A stretch of 26,291 bases of DNA from positions 1 to 26,291 of the forward strand of contig JAYQPQ010000018.1 in assembly GCA_038145405.1 (NCBI GenBank), written 5' to 3'. Source of the DNA: JAYQPQ01 sp038145405 (lineage in GTDB: Bacteria; Pseudomonadota; Gammaproteobacteria; Pseudomonadales; GM7GCV1). Shown piece after piece: positions 7,152 through 14,851 of the stretch. Every line of letters begins with the position of its first letter. The stretch's first letter is position 1. The notes under the pieces were generated by a model. It saw only the letters and a program-made list of their open reading frames with translations, did no database searches and was not told where the DNA came from. Made by a program: the position numbers and the translations under genes.

Positions 7152-8147
7152 TCAGGCCATCGCCAGCAAATAGGGCTTAAGCAAGCTCTCCAGCGCGTCG
7201 ATATGTCTTTCGCTGTCGTTGAGGCAGGGAATCAGGTTCAGCTCCTCGCCGCCGTGACTTAAAAAGAGATCGCGCACTTCTACGGCGATTTCTTCCAGAG
7301 TTTCCAGGCAGTCAGCGGCAAAGGCCGGACAAACGATATCGAGACGACGCACGCCCGCCTCAGCCAGTGCCACCACGCGATTGGCAACAGCGGGTTCCAG
7401 CCAGGCAGCGCGGCCAAAGCGGGACTGATAGGCCATGGAGTAAAAGGGCTCCGACAGTCCCAATGCCGCAACAGTGGCGGCAGTCGTGCATTCGCAGTGC
7501 CCCGGGTAGGGATCGCCCTTGTCAGCGTAGGCCTGCGGAATGCCGTGGTAGGAAAACAGCAGGTGGTCCGGCCGACCTCGCTGAGACCAGAAGTCTTCGA
7601 TGCTGCCTTTTAGCGCCTGAATGTAGGCGGGCTGGTAGAAATAGGCATTGACCAGGCAGATGCCGGGCAAGGTGCGTCGACGCAGGCTGTGACGCGCCAC
7701 CTGATCGTAGACGGCAGCGGTGGTGGAACCGGAATACTGCGGATAGAGCGGCAGAATCACCAGACGGCGCACACCCTCGGCGTAGAGCTGGTCGAGCACC
7801 TGATGCAGGCGCGGCTCGCCATAGGTCATGGCGTGCACAACCTTGACCCGCAGATCGGGCTGCTGACTGAGACGCTGCTGCAGTTTGGCTGCCTGCGAGC
7901 GGGTAATAACGGCCATGGGCGAGCCCTGCTCGGTCCAGATGGACCCATAGGTTTCCATCAGCCGGCGAGGCCGAAAAGGCAATATAAAAAGTCGCAGGAT
8001 AGGCTGCCAGAGCCAGGGCGTTAACTCGACCACGCGTCGGTCGCCGAGGAACTCGCGGAGAAAGGCGGCTATGGAAGGCTTGCTGAGCTCAGCCGGAGTT
8101 CCTAGGTTGACCAGAACCACAGCACATGGCAATTTCAGGCCCTTCAT
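7152..8147 (-). CDS. hemH: Ferrochelatase HemH
   Basis: Inserts ferrous iron into protoporphyrin IX, the last step of haem synthesis, at the membrane surface. The 331-residue protein shows VVLVNLGTP at the N-terminus, YGSIWTEQGSPM, LPLYPQYSGSTTAAVYD, the catalytic FSYHGIP (His201) and CPAFAADCLETLEEI (Glu282 as proton acceptor). Cysteines near 218-220 and 280 might hint at a bound cluster, but that is speculation. The ATG at 8147 has GGGAG about eight bases upstream and lies 15 bases after adk. The adk-hemH adjacency also occurs in E. coli. Confidence 0.96.
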   Translation of the reverse strand: MKGLKLPCAVVLVNLGTPAELSKPSIAAFLREFLGDRRVVELTPWLWQPILRLFILPFRPRRLMETYGSIWTEQGSPMAVITRSQAAKLQQRLSQQPDLRVKVVHAMTYGEPRLHQVLDQLYAEGVRRLVILPLYPQYSGSTTAAVYDQVARHSLRRRTLPGICLVNAYFYQPAYIQALKGSIEDFWSQRGRPDHLLFSYHGIPQAYADKGDPYPGHCECTTAATVAALGLSEPFYSMAYQSRFGRAAWLEPAVANRVVALAEAGVRRLDIVCPAFAADCLETLEEIAVEVRDLFLSHGGEELNLIPCLNDSERHIDALESLLKPYLLAMA

Positions 8148-8162
8148 CCGGAAGCTCCCAGG

Positions 8163-8813
8163 TTAGATCTGATCGATGGCAGAAAAAATGGCCGCGGTGA
8201 CATCGGCAACCCGGGCCTCGCCATCGATACGACAAAACTGCACCCTGCCCTTGCGATCCTGCTCTTGGTAGAAATCCACCAGGGGGGAAGTCTGCTGGTG
8301 GTAGACCCGCAGGCGATTACGCACAGTCTCCTCGCGATCGTCGTCACGTTGCACCAGAGCTTCACCGCTCAGGTCATCGACGCCCTCGCGCTGCGGCGGG
8401 TTAAACACAAGGTGGTAAACGCGACCGGAACCCGGGTGCACCCGGCGGCCGCTCAGTCGATCGATAATGACCTGATCAGCGACCACAATCTCGACCACCA
8501 GATCAATCTCGACACCCTCGACATCGAGCGCCTCGGCCTGGGGAATTGTGCGGGGGAAGCCATCGAAGAGAAAGCCCTTGGCACAGTCGTCCTGGGCCAC
8601 CCGCTCTTTTACCAGAGCAAGAATCAGGTCGTCGGAGACCAGGCCGCCGGACTGCATCACCTGCTGCACCTGTTGGCCGAGCGGCGTTACCTGGGCTACG
8701 GCGCTACGCAGCATGTCACCGGTCGAAATCTGTGGGATGCCATAGTGCGTGGCAATAGCCACAGCCTGGGTTCCCTTGCCTGCGCCCGGCGGGCCCAACA
8801 GAATGATCTTCAT
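8163..8813 (-). CDS. adk: Adenylate kinase Adk
   Basis: Interconverts ATP + AMP and 2 ADP in the cytosol. The 216 residues match the long form (E. coli 214). Visible motifs: MKIILLGPPGAGKGTQA (P-loop at residues 7-15), ISTGDMLRSAV (AMP binding), FDGFPRTIPQAEAL, and a long LID domain with RVHPGSGRVYH and NPP that lacks the four-cysteine zinc site. The ATG at 8813 is chosen over a TTG at 8819 because homology starts with MKII and an AGGA site lies about seven bases upstream. About 80 bases separate it from the mazG stop. Confidence 0.97.
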   Translation of the reverse strand: MKIILLGPPGAGKGTQAVAIATHYGIPQISTGDMLRSAVAQVTPLGQQVQQVMQSGGLVSDDLILALVKERVAQDDCAKGFLFDGFPRTIPQAEALDVEGVEIDLVVEIVVADQVIIDRLSGRRVHPGSGRVYHLVFNPPQREGVDDLSGEALVQRDDDREETVRNRLRVYHQQTSPLVDFYQEQDRKGRVQFCRIDGEARVADVTAAIFSAIDQI

Positions 8814-8894
8814 TCGCAATCCTCATTGCCAAGTGGCGCAGGCCCAGCGTCTGCGCAAAAAAGGGTGCCAAGATACACAGCTGAACAGGTCAGC

Positions 8895-9710
8895 TCAACC
8901 CGCCGCGCGGGCCAATTCCATCTTGGCCTGTTGCCAGGCTCGTTCGAGCCGTTCGGGTGTCGCCTCATCGAGGGTTTCGCCAGTCTCGGCCAGGATCTTG
9001 CGCATGTATCCGATGCGGTGTTCGAAGCGCTGGCCACAGCGGCGCAGGGCGGTCTCGGCGTCCAATTTGAGATGGCGACCGAGATTGACTACGGAGAATA
9101 GCAGATCGCCCAACTCGCGCTCCATGGCGTCGCGATCGCCCGCCTCCATCTCTTGTGCTAGCTCGGCCAATTCCTCACGCACCTTGTCAAATACTGGCTC
9201 GACATTGGGCCAGTCAAAGCCGAAATTGGCGGCCCGTTTTTGCAGTTTGTAGGCGCGGCTGAGAGCGGGAAGATTGCTCGGCACGTCATCGAACAGGTCG
9301 CCCTGCCCCTTGGCCGTGCGCTCCTCCTGCTTGATGGCTTCCCAGGTCTTCCATATCTGGGCTTCATCCAGTGCGCGATCGCCGCGACGACTGGCGAGCG
9401 TGCCATCCGGGAATACGTGGGGATGCCGTCGTATCAGCTTGGCGGTCAATTCATCGACGACGTCCTGCAGGGAAAACCGGCCCTCCTCTTCGGCCAGGCG
9501 GGCGTAGAACACGACCTGAAACAGCAGATCTCCGAGCTCTTCACGCACCGCATCAAAATGGCCGCGCTCGATGGCATCAGCGACTTCGTAGGCCTCTTCC
9601 AGCGTCGAGGGCAGAATGGTCAGCCAGGTCTGCTTCAGGTCCCAGGGACAGCCGTCCTGCGGATCCCGCAACCGGGCCATAACCTGGTAGAGCTGCTCAA
9701 TGGCGGTCAA
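8895..9710 (-). CDS. mazG: Nucleoside triphosphate pyrophosphohydrolase MazG
   Basis: Hydrolyses NTPs to NMP and pyrophosphate; in E. coli it is linked to house-cleaning and to modulating ppGpp during starvation. The 271 residues carry two MazG domains: the first has RDPQDGCPWDLKQT, LEEAYEVADAI and EELGDLLFQVVFYA; the second (about 160-250) has EREMELGD-like spacing as ERELGDLLFSVVNL. The start is a TTG at 9710, directly after the cysM stop, with CGGAG nine bases upstream; the frame reaches further upstream only as an out-of-frame reading of cysM. The product begins TAIEQLYQVMARLRD after the initiator, the usual MazG N-terminus. Confidence 0.93.
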   Translation of the reverse strand: MTAIEQLYQVMARLRDPQDGCPWDLKQTWLTILPSTLEEAYEVADAIERGHFDAVREELGDLLFQVVFYARLAEEEGRFSLQDVVDELTAKLIRRHPHVFPDGTLASRRGDRALDEAQIWKTWEAIKQEERTAKGQGDLFDDVPSNLPALSRAYKLQKRAANFGFDWPNVEPVFDKVREELAELAQEMEAGDRDAMERELGDLLFSVVNLGRHLKLDAETALRRCGQRFEHRIGYMRKILAETGETLDEATPERLERAWQQAKMELARAAG

Positions 9711-9711
9711 T

Positions 9712-10620
9712 TCAGTTTGCTCCGAACAGGCCGGAAGAGAGATAGCGATCGCCCCTGTCGCAAACGATGGCCACCACCAGCGCGCCTTGTTCTGCCGCCG
9801 CGATGTCCAGTGCGGCGGCAACCGCTCCGCCAGAAGAAACTCCCGCACAGATGCCTTCGCGCGAAGCCAGTTGGCGCGTCATTTCTTCGGCCCGCTGCTG
9901 CGACATGTCGACGATGCGGTCGACTCTGGAAGGCTCATAAATCTTCGGCAAATAGGCCTGCGGCCAGCGGCGGATACCGGGAATACAGGCACCCTGCAAG
10001 GGCTGTAAACCAATGATCTCAATGGCCGGGTTCTGCGCCTTGAGAAATCGCGAAACGCCCATGATGGTGCCGGTGGTGCCCATTGAACTGACAAAGTGGG
10101 TAATGCGACCCTGAGTCTGCTGCCAGATTTCCGGGCCGGTGGTTTCGTAGTGAATGCGCGGATTATCGGGGTTGGCAAACTGATCCAGCACCTTGCCGCG
10201 GCCCTCGGCCTGCATCTGCATGGCAAGATCTCTGGCACCCTCCATACTGGCCTCTGCGCTGACCGTCACCAGTTCAGCCCCATAGGCCGCCATCGCCGCC
10301 TTGCGCTCGGCGGTAGCCGAATCCGGCATGATAAGAATCATGCGATAGCCCTTCATGGCAGCCACCATCGCCAGGGCGATACCGGTATTACCGCTGGTGG
10401 CTTCGATCAGTGTATCGCCGGGCTGAATCTCGCCGCGCTCCTCGGCGCGCACAATCATGCTGAGCGCGGGGCGGTCCTTGACCGAGCCAGCCGGGTTACT
10501 ACCTTCCAGCTTGACGCAGACCAGGCTGTCCGGATTGGGGTTGAGCACCTTGAGGCGAACCAGCGGCGTATTGCCCACCAGGCTCTCGACGGCGGGCAGG
10601 TCGGGAAAATCTGCTTTCAC
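9712..10620 (-). CDS. cysM: Cysteine synthase B (CysM)
   Basis: PLP enzyme that makes cysteine from O-acetylserine and sulfide or thiosulfate. The CysM subtype is supported by the active-site motif EGSNPAGSVKDRPA (PLP lysine Lys48), the phosphate-binding TSGNTGIAL, SSMGTTGTIMGVSRFL and the IPGIRRWP segment, and by its 302-residue length, shorter than CysK. The start is a GTG at 10620 with a GAAGGA site about 12 bases upstream. Its stop overlaps the ribosome-binding region of mazG. A consensus CRP palindrome lies 33 bases upstream of the start. In many relatives rlmD and relA lie between cysM and mazG; they are absent here. Confidence 0.95.
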   Translation of the reverse strand: MKADFPDLPAVESLVGNTPLVRLKVLNPNPDSLVCVKLEGSNPAGSVKDRPALSMIVRAEERGEIQPGDTLIEATSGNTGIALAMVAAMKGYRMILIMPDSATAERKAAMAAYGAELVTVSAEASMEGARDLAMQMQAEGRGKVLDQFANPDNPRIHYETTGPEIWQQTQGRITHFVSSMGTTGTIMGVSRFLKAQNPAIEIIGLQPLQGACIPGIRRWPQAYLPKIYEPSRVDRIVDMSQQRAEEMTRQLASREGICAGVSSGGAVAAALDIAAAEQGALVVAIVCDRGDRYLSSGLFGAN

Positions 10621-10652
10621 CTTGGTCAGGGTTCCTTCGCTAGGGTCATTTC

Positions 10653-10668
10653 TGTGAGCTCACTCACA
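10653..10668. promoter_or_regulatory. Consensus CRP/Vfr-type binding site upstream of cysM
   Basis: The 16 bases are TGTGAGCTCACTCACA, an exact match to the CRP core TGTGA-N6-TCACA. The site is flanked by an A-run on one side (ACAAAAATCC) and ATTTC on the other, as in good CRP sites. It lies 33 bases before the cysM GTG on the minus strand and 118 bases before the small ORF at 10786 on the plus strand. A TATAGT hexamer at 10743-10748 on the plus strand would place it near -93, a class I position, but no -35 is visible. Binding is inferred from sequence only. Confidence 0.55.
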
Positions 10669-10785
10669 AAAATCCAGAGGGTTGAGTCTGCCGACGCCAT
10701 CACCCGCCTCCGGGAATGACGCTCTGCAGACCTTGCAAGCGCTATAGTCCAATGACAATTCTAAACGGGCAGCAGCCGCTAATCC

Positions 10786-10992
10786 ATGCAAGATCACAGA
10801 GGCCAGGACTACCGGGGAAACAACGAAGCCCTGCAGCAGTTATGTAAAGCGCTGCACCAGGAAACCGGCGTCTACCTGCGGATCAGCAACAACGACGACT
10901 GGTCGTCACTGGCCAGCCTGATCAAGCTCAGCCAGTCAGCTCGACTGCGCAATGAGTTTGAGCGGTTGGCTCCCCTCGCCTTCCAAAGTTAG
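10786..10992 (+). CDS. Small protein of unknown function (68 aa)
   Basis: I do not recognise it. The ORF encodes a hydrophilic, probably helical protein: NNEALQQLCKALHQ, then SSLASLIKLSQSARLRNEF. There is no signal peptide or membrane segment. ATG at 10786 is the first start in the frame (an in-frame stop lies six bases upstream), and no convincing Shine-Dalgarno sequence precedes it. It stands alone between divergent cysM and convergent acpS, at a place where a barA/gacS-type kinase gene often sits in relatives. It shows no clear similarity to such kinases, and could be a genuine small gene or chance. Confidence 0.45.
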   Translation: MQDHRGQDYRGNNEALQQLCKALHQETGVYLRISNNDDWSSLASLIKLSQSARLRNEFERLAPLAFQS

Positions 10993-11029
10993 GGAAGTGC
11001 GGCGCTTCGGGGACTTCTGCAGAGATTCC

Positions 11030-11404
11030 TCAACTTTCTATCAGGGCAAAAGCCAGTGCCAGCCCGGCATCGTCACTCAGGCTGAGCAGGCAGCGTTTGC
11101 CACCGAGCGATAGCATACGCTGCTCGGCGTTACCACGAAGCTCCACTCGCGGGCATCCGGAGGCATCCGCTCGAGTCGTCACATCCTGCCAGCTCATGCG
11201 CGCACCAATGCCACACCCGAGCGCCTTGGCGATGGCCTCCTTGGCGGCAAAACGCTTGGCCAGATAGGCCGCGGGGTCTGCATGTCGGCTGAACAGCGCC
11301 AATTCTTCCGGTGACAGAATACGTTTGGCCAGCGCCGGGCGGCGCTGCAGCGCGCTACGCATGCGGTCGATGGAAACCAGATCGGTACCTATACCCAGAA
11401 TCAT
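11030..11404 (-). CDS. acpS: Holo-[acyl-carrier-protein] synthase AcpS
   Basis: Transfers 4'-phosphopantetheine from CoA to apo-acyl carrier protein. At 124 residues it has the family length. The start MILGIGTDLVSIDR contains the Mg-binding Asp8, and RFAAKEAIAKALG contains the second metal ligand Glu56; AYLAKRFAAKEA is diagnostic. The ATG follows the recO stop directly (TGA-ATG). It ends the minus-strand lepA-to-acpS run. In the usual gammaproteobacterial order pdxJ stands between recO and acpS; it is missing here. Confidence 0.96.
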   Translation of the reverse strand: MILGIGTDLVSIDRMRSALQRRPALAKRILSPEELALFSRHADPAAYLAKRFAAKEAIAKALGCGIGARMSWQDVTTRADASGCPRVELRGNAEQRMLSLGGKRCLLSLSDDAGLALAFALIES

Positions 11405-12109
11405 TCAGCCCCCGGCCTGGACCATGGAGCGCGAGCGCAATTCACGCCCCTGGAGCACCTGATCGAGAATCAGCCGGAATAGCCGCTTGGCCAACCGACG
11501 GCTGTTGGGCTGGCTAAAGTCCCCTGCGCCCAGGGCCAGAATGTCGCTGCCGTTGAACTGAAGATCGCCCGGCAACCCGTTGCGACTGAATCCCTCTTCT
11601 GGATGAAAATAATAGGCTTGCGACGGCTCGATCGGCTCGCCGCTGCCGGCTTCTTGCTGCCAGGACACGCCGTAGCCCAAATGGTCGAGCAGGCTCGACT
11701 CAAAACGACGCAGACAGACGTCCAGCGGCTCGGTCATGCTCGACAAGGCTTCAATACAGGACTGGTAGGCAAGGAATATTCCCGTGCACTGATCTTCGTG
11801 GCGCGTCAGGTACCAGACCAGTTCATTGATATAGAAACCTGCCGCCAGGGCTTCGCCAGGCAGGCGGTACTGCCACTCGAGCTCCGGGTTGCGCAGTGTT
11901 TTCAATTGGGAGCGTCCCGACCATCCCAGCCGGTAGCGGCTGAAAAGTCCGAGTCGCTGCGTGGCTCCCCGGCTGGCACGGCGCGCCCCCTTGTGCATGA
12001 GGGAAACGCGTCCGCGATCGCGCGTCAGCACTTCGAGAATCTGGCTGCTCTCGCCATAGTCGCGCGCATGGAGCACGAAGGCTATTTGGCCCGGTTCGCG
12101 CTGCGTCAT
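11405..12109 (-). CDS. recO: DNA repair protein RecO
   Basis: Helps RecF and RecR load RecA onto SSB-coated single-stranded DNA. The 234-residue protein opens with an OB-fold: AFVLHARDYGESSQILEVLTRDRGRVSLMHKGAR, here given in part as HARDYGESSQILEVL and VSLMHKGARR. A helical C-terminal domain follows (AAGFYINELVWYLTRHED, RRFESSLLDHLGYG). As in other proteobacterial RecO proteins no zinc-binding cysteine cluster is seen. The start overlaps the era stop by one base (TGATG), consistent with translational coupling. Confidence 0.95.
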   Translation of the reverse strand: MTQREPGQIAFVLHARDYGESSQILEVLTRDRGRVSLMHKGARRASRGATQRLGLFSRYRLGWSGRSQLKTLRNPELEWQYRLPGEALAAGFYINELVWYLTRHEDQCTGIFLAYQSCIEALSSMTEPLDVCLRRFESSLLDHLGYGVSWQQEAGSGEPIEPSQAYYFHPEEGFSRNGLPGDLQFNGSDILALGAGDFSQPNSRRLAKRLFRLILDQVLQGRELRSRSMVQAGG

Positions 12110-13011
12110 CAGATGGAATCGATATAGCCCAGGCCCAGCAGAGCCCGCTCATCGTCCGACCAGCCGCTGCGTACCTTGACCCAGAGCTTGAGCATGACGC
12201 GCTGACCGGTAAGCCGCTCGATATCCTTACGCGCCTCGATGCCAATCTGCTTGAGCCGGGAACCGCCTTCGCCAATGAGAATGCGCTTCTGACCTTCGCG
12301 CTCGACATAGATCAACGCGTCGATCTGAATCAAGCGCTCCTCCTCGATAAATTGCTCTATTTCCACCGTGGTGGCGTAAGGCAATTCCTCGCCCAGCTGA
12401 CGAATGATTTTCTCGCGAATCATTTCGGCCACTACAAAACGGGTGCTGCGATCCGTGACCTGATCCTCCGGGTACTGTGCAGGAGCCTCTGGCAGGTATT
12501 TGACGATGGCTGCCTCCAACTGGTCCAGGTTGGTGCCCCTGAGCGCCGAGATAGGCACGTAGTCGGCCTTGATCACCTGGCTGAGCTCGGCAATGTGCGG
12601 CAGTAACAGCTCGACATTCTGCAAGCGGTCTAGCTTGTTCAGCGCTACCACCAGCGGCTTGCCGGAGGCCTGCGCGCGCTCGGCTACCAGCTGATCCTCG
12701 GGGCTCCATTTGAGACGATCCAGGACCAGCACAATGACATCCACATCGTGCATGCGCGAGCGCGCTACCCGATTCATATACCGGTTGATGGCGCGCGGCT
12801 CAACACTGTGCTGTCCGGGCGTATCGACAAATATCATCTGCCAGGAAGATGTGGTCTTGATGCCGTTGATGCTATGGCGGGTGGTCTGGGGTTTGCGCGA
12901 GGTAATGCTGATCTTTTGTTCAATCAGCCGATTCATCAGGGTGGATTTACCCACGTTCGGGCGGCCTACCAGGGCGACGTATCCGCAGCGAAAAGAGGAT
13001 GCCTCGGTCAT
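12109..13011 (-). CDS. era: GTPase Era
   Basis: An essential GTPase that binds the 3' end of 16S rRNA and assists 30S subunit assembly. The 300 residues contain G1 GRPNVGKST (about 16-24), the effector region TTRHSINGI, G3 DTPGQH, G4 NKLD and G5 SALRGTN. The C-terminal KH domain contains RILIGEGGSRLKQIG and the terminal LGLGY. It overlaps the rnc stop by four bases (ATGA at 13008-13011) and the recO start by one base. The era-rnc coupling is widespread. Confidence 0.97.
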   Translation of the reverse strand: MTEASSFRCGYVALVGRPNVGKSTLMNRLIEQKISITSRKPQTTRHSINGIKTTSSWQMIFVDTPGQHSVEPRAINRYMNRVARSRMHDVDVIVLVLDRLKWSPEDQLVAERAQASGKPLVVALNKLDRLQNVELLLPHIAELSQVIKADYVPISALRGTNLDQLEAAIVKYLPEAPAQYPEDQVTDRSTRFVVAEMIREKIIRQLGEELPYATTVEIEQFIEEERLIQIDALIYVEREGQKRILIGEGGSRLKQIGIEARKDIERLTGQRVMLKLWVKVRSGWSDDERALLGLGYIDSI

Positions 13012-13697
13012 CGTGCAGTTGCTAGGGCTACCAGATAGTCCAGTGCGCTGGCGGCGGCCATCTGTTCTGCAGCGCGGCGGCTGCTGCCCTGGCCCTGGAA
13101 GGTAGGCAGGCCCTCGCCCGGCTCGCAGCTGACCAGGAAATTCTGGCTGTGTCCGGGGCCGCTGATCTCGACGAGGGCATACTTGGGCGGCGGTAAACGG
13201 CGAGCCTGGAGAAATTCCTGCAGGCGGGACTTGGCGTCGCGCCGCACAGCCAGGTTGACCAGCACATCGTCATCCACCGGCATTTCACGACGGATAAATT
13301 CGCGTACCTGGTTCCACTCGCTATCGAGAAACATGGCGCCAATCAGCGCTTCCAAGGTGTCAGATAGTATGGAATCGCGCTGGTGACCGCCCGACCGACT
13401 GGCGCTTTGGCCCAGTACCAGCACTTCGGGTATACCTAAATCCCTCGCCTTAGCGGCGAGCGCCGGCTGGCAGACCATCTGCGATCGCATGTTGCTGAGC
13501 GCCCCTTCGTCGGCCGTGGGGAATTTTTCATAGAGCATTTCCCCTACCACCAGGTCGAGCACGGCATCACCGAGGTATTCCAGCCGCTCGTTGTTGAGTG
13601 AACCGGAGCTGCGGTGGCTCAATGCCTGCAGGAGTAATTGGGGATTACTGAACTGGTAGCGGAGACGCCTGAGAAAGGCTTCTAGGTTGGGACGCAC
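13008..13697 (-). CDS. rnc: Ribonuclease III
   Basis: A double-strand-specific endonuclease that processes the rRNA precursor and structured mRNAs. Motifs: LSHRSSGSLNNERLEYLGDAVLD (the nuclease signature, seen here as NERLEYLGDAVLD), GGHQRDSILSDTLEALIGAMFLD with the catalytic acidic residues, and a C-terminal double-stranded RNA binding domain (KSRLQEFLQARRLPPPKY to SSRRAAEQMAA). The start is uncertain: GTG at 13697 gives 229 residues, the usual length, but lacks a clear ribosome-binding site; an ATG at 13751 would add 18 residues inside the DUF4845 gene. The four-base overlap with era is clear. Confidence 0.93.
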   Translation of the reverse strand: MRPNLEAFLRRLRYQFSNPQLLLQALSHRSSGSLNNERLEYLGDAVLDLVVGEMLYEKFPTADEGALSNMRSQMVCQPALAAKARDLGIPEVLVLGQSASRSGGHQRDSILSDTLEALIGAMFLDSEWNQVREFIRREMPVDDDVLVNLAVRRDAKSRLQEFLQARRLPPPKYALVEISGPGHSQNFLVSCEPGEGLPTFQGQGSSRRAAEQMAAASALDYLVALATAR

Positions 13698-13707
13698 AAA
13701 ATGTACA

Positions 13708-14070
13708 TTACTGAGTGGCGGTATAGCTGGCTGTGAATGTGGCAACCACATCGAGATTATAGATCAGCGGAACGCGCTCTTCGTAATCGATCGATATTGT
13801 TGTGACATTGCCGTCGCGCGCGATCAGAAAATCCCGCGGCTGGCGACTGATCATATTAACGGCAAAAGCCTTGCCCATGGCCTCGCGAATCTCAGCCGTG
13901 CTGATGCTATTTAACTGTCCGCGCGGCGCATCCAAATTGGCGAGGGTCGACTTCAGGGTGAAATTGTCCATATAGAGCGGTGCGAGCTTGAAGCCGCAGA
14001 GTCCGAAAAATGCCACTACGACGATGAGCAGCAGCATTGATACTGAAGACATTCCCCGTTGGCTAACCAT
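13708..14070 (-). CDS. DUF4845-type membrane-anchored protein
   Basis: A 120-residue protein with one N-terminal hydrophobic segment (MLLLIVVVAFFGLCGFKL) preceded by a short basic stretch, then a soluble domain of predicted alpha/beta type (APLYMDNFTLKSTL, SIDYEERVPLIYNL). This matches the small proteins annotated DUF4845 that sit between lepB and rnc in Pseudomonas and relatives; their role is not established. The N-terminus (MVSQRGMSSVSMLLL) resembles a class III or pilin-like signal, but no cleavage site is convincing. ATG at 14070 has GAGGA upstream. It lies 14 bases after lepB and ends 10 bases before the preferred rnc start. Confidence 0.85.
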   Translation of the reverse strand: MVSQRGMSSVSMLLLIVVVAFFGLCGFKLAPLYMDNFTLKSTLANLDAPRGQLNSISTAEIREAMGKAFAVNMISRQPRDFLIARDGNVTTISIDYEERVPLIYNLDVVATFTASYTATQ

Positions 14071-14084
14071 ATTTCACATCCTCG

Positions 14085-14840
14085 TTATTCGATGGCGCCG
14101 GCTCTACTGAACCTTGGCAGAGACCAAGGTTCCCAATGCATCCAGATGGCGACCGCTTTGCCAATAATATTGGCCTCCGGAACCGGCCCCCATTCGCGAC
14201 TATCCAGGCTGTTGTCCCGATTGTCACCCATCATGAAATAGTGACCTTCTGGCACTTGGTACTCGTAGTACAGGCCGTACTGGGTTGCGGGCTCTCTGAC
14301 CCGGACCAGATGTTCCCGCTCGCCAATCTGCTCGCTGCGCAGGGAAAAGCTGATGCGTTGCACGCTGGGCTCGTGGGTAACGAAGGTTTGATCCAGCGGT
14401 TCGCCGTTCACGTACACCTGGTTATTCTCAATCAGTATTCGGTCGCCTGGCAAGCCGATCACCCGCTTGATGAAGTAGCGACCATCGTGCGGCGGAATAA
14501 ATACCATGACATCGCCACGCTGGGGTTCGTTCAGTGCAACGGCTTTGGTGCCCAGAACCGGCAGACGAATGCCATAGGTAAATTTATTGACCAGGATAAA
14601 ATCCCCCACTTCCAACGTAGGGATCATCGACCCAGAGGGAATCTGAAAGGGCTCGTAAAGAAAGGAGCGCAGTACAAATACGATCAACAGAACGGGGAAA
14701 AAGGATGCCGAATACTCAACCAGCCAAGGCTGGCGCTGTTGAGCCTGGCGTCGCTTGGCAAACCAGAGCAGATCGATCAGCCAGATCAGTCCGGTGATCA
14801 GGACGGCAACGAACAGAATCAGGGCAAAATCCAGGTCCAC
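14085..14840 (-). CDS. lepB: Signal peptidase I (LepB)
   Basis: Inner-membrane serine protease that removes signal peptides from exported proteins. The 251 residues begin with two membrane segments (about 6-24 and 46-58), then the catalytic IPSGSMIPTLEVGDF (Ser71) and FIKRVIGLPGD (Lys125), forming the Ser/Lys dyad, and the C-terminal MGDNRDNSLDSREWG box. The start is a GTG at 14840 with GAGGAG eight bases upstream. It is separated from the lepA stop by 11 bases; lepA-lepB is a classic pair. Confidence 0.97.
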   Translation of the reverse strand: MDLDFALILFVAVLITGLIWLIDLLWFAKRRQAQQRQPWLVEYSASFFPVLLIVFVLRSFLYEPFQIPSGSMIPTLEVGDFILVNKFTYGIRLPVLGTKAVALNEPQRGDVMVFIPPHDGRYFIKRVIGLPGDRILIENNQVYVNGEPLDQTFVTHEPSVQRISFSLRSEQIGEREHLVRVREPATQYGLYYEYQVPEGHYFMMGDNRDNSLDSREWGPVPEANIIGKAVAIWMHWEPWSLPRFSRAGAIE

Positions 14841-14851
14841 AATAAACTCCT

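Noticed and set aside
9240..10016. 258-residue open frame on the plus strand across mazG and cysM
   Set aside because: Antisense shadow in GC-rich DNA; no family features and no ribosome-binding site.
10993..11029. Possible hairpin terminator between the small ORF and acpS (GAAG/CTTC arms)
   Set aside because: The stem is short with a mismatch and no T-run follows in either direction.
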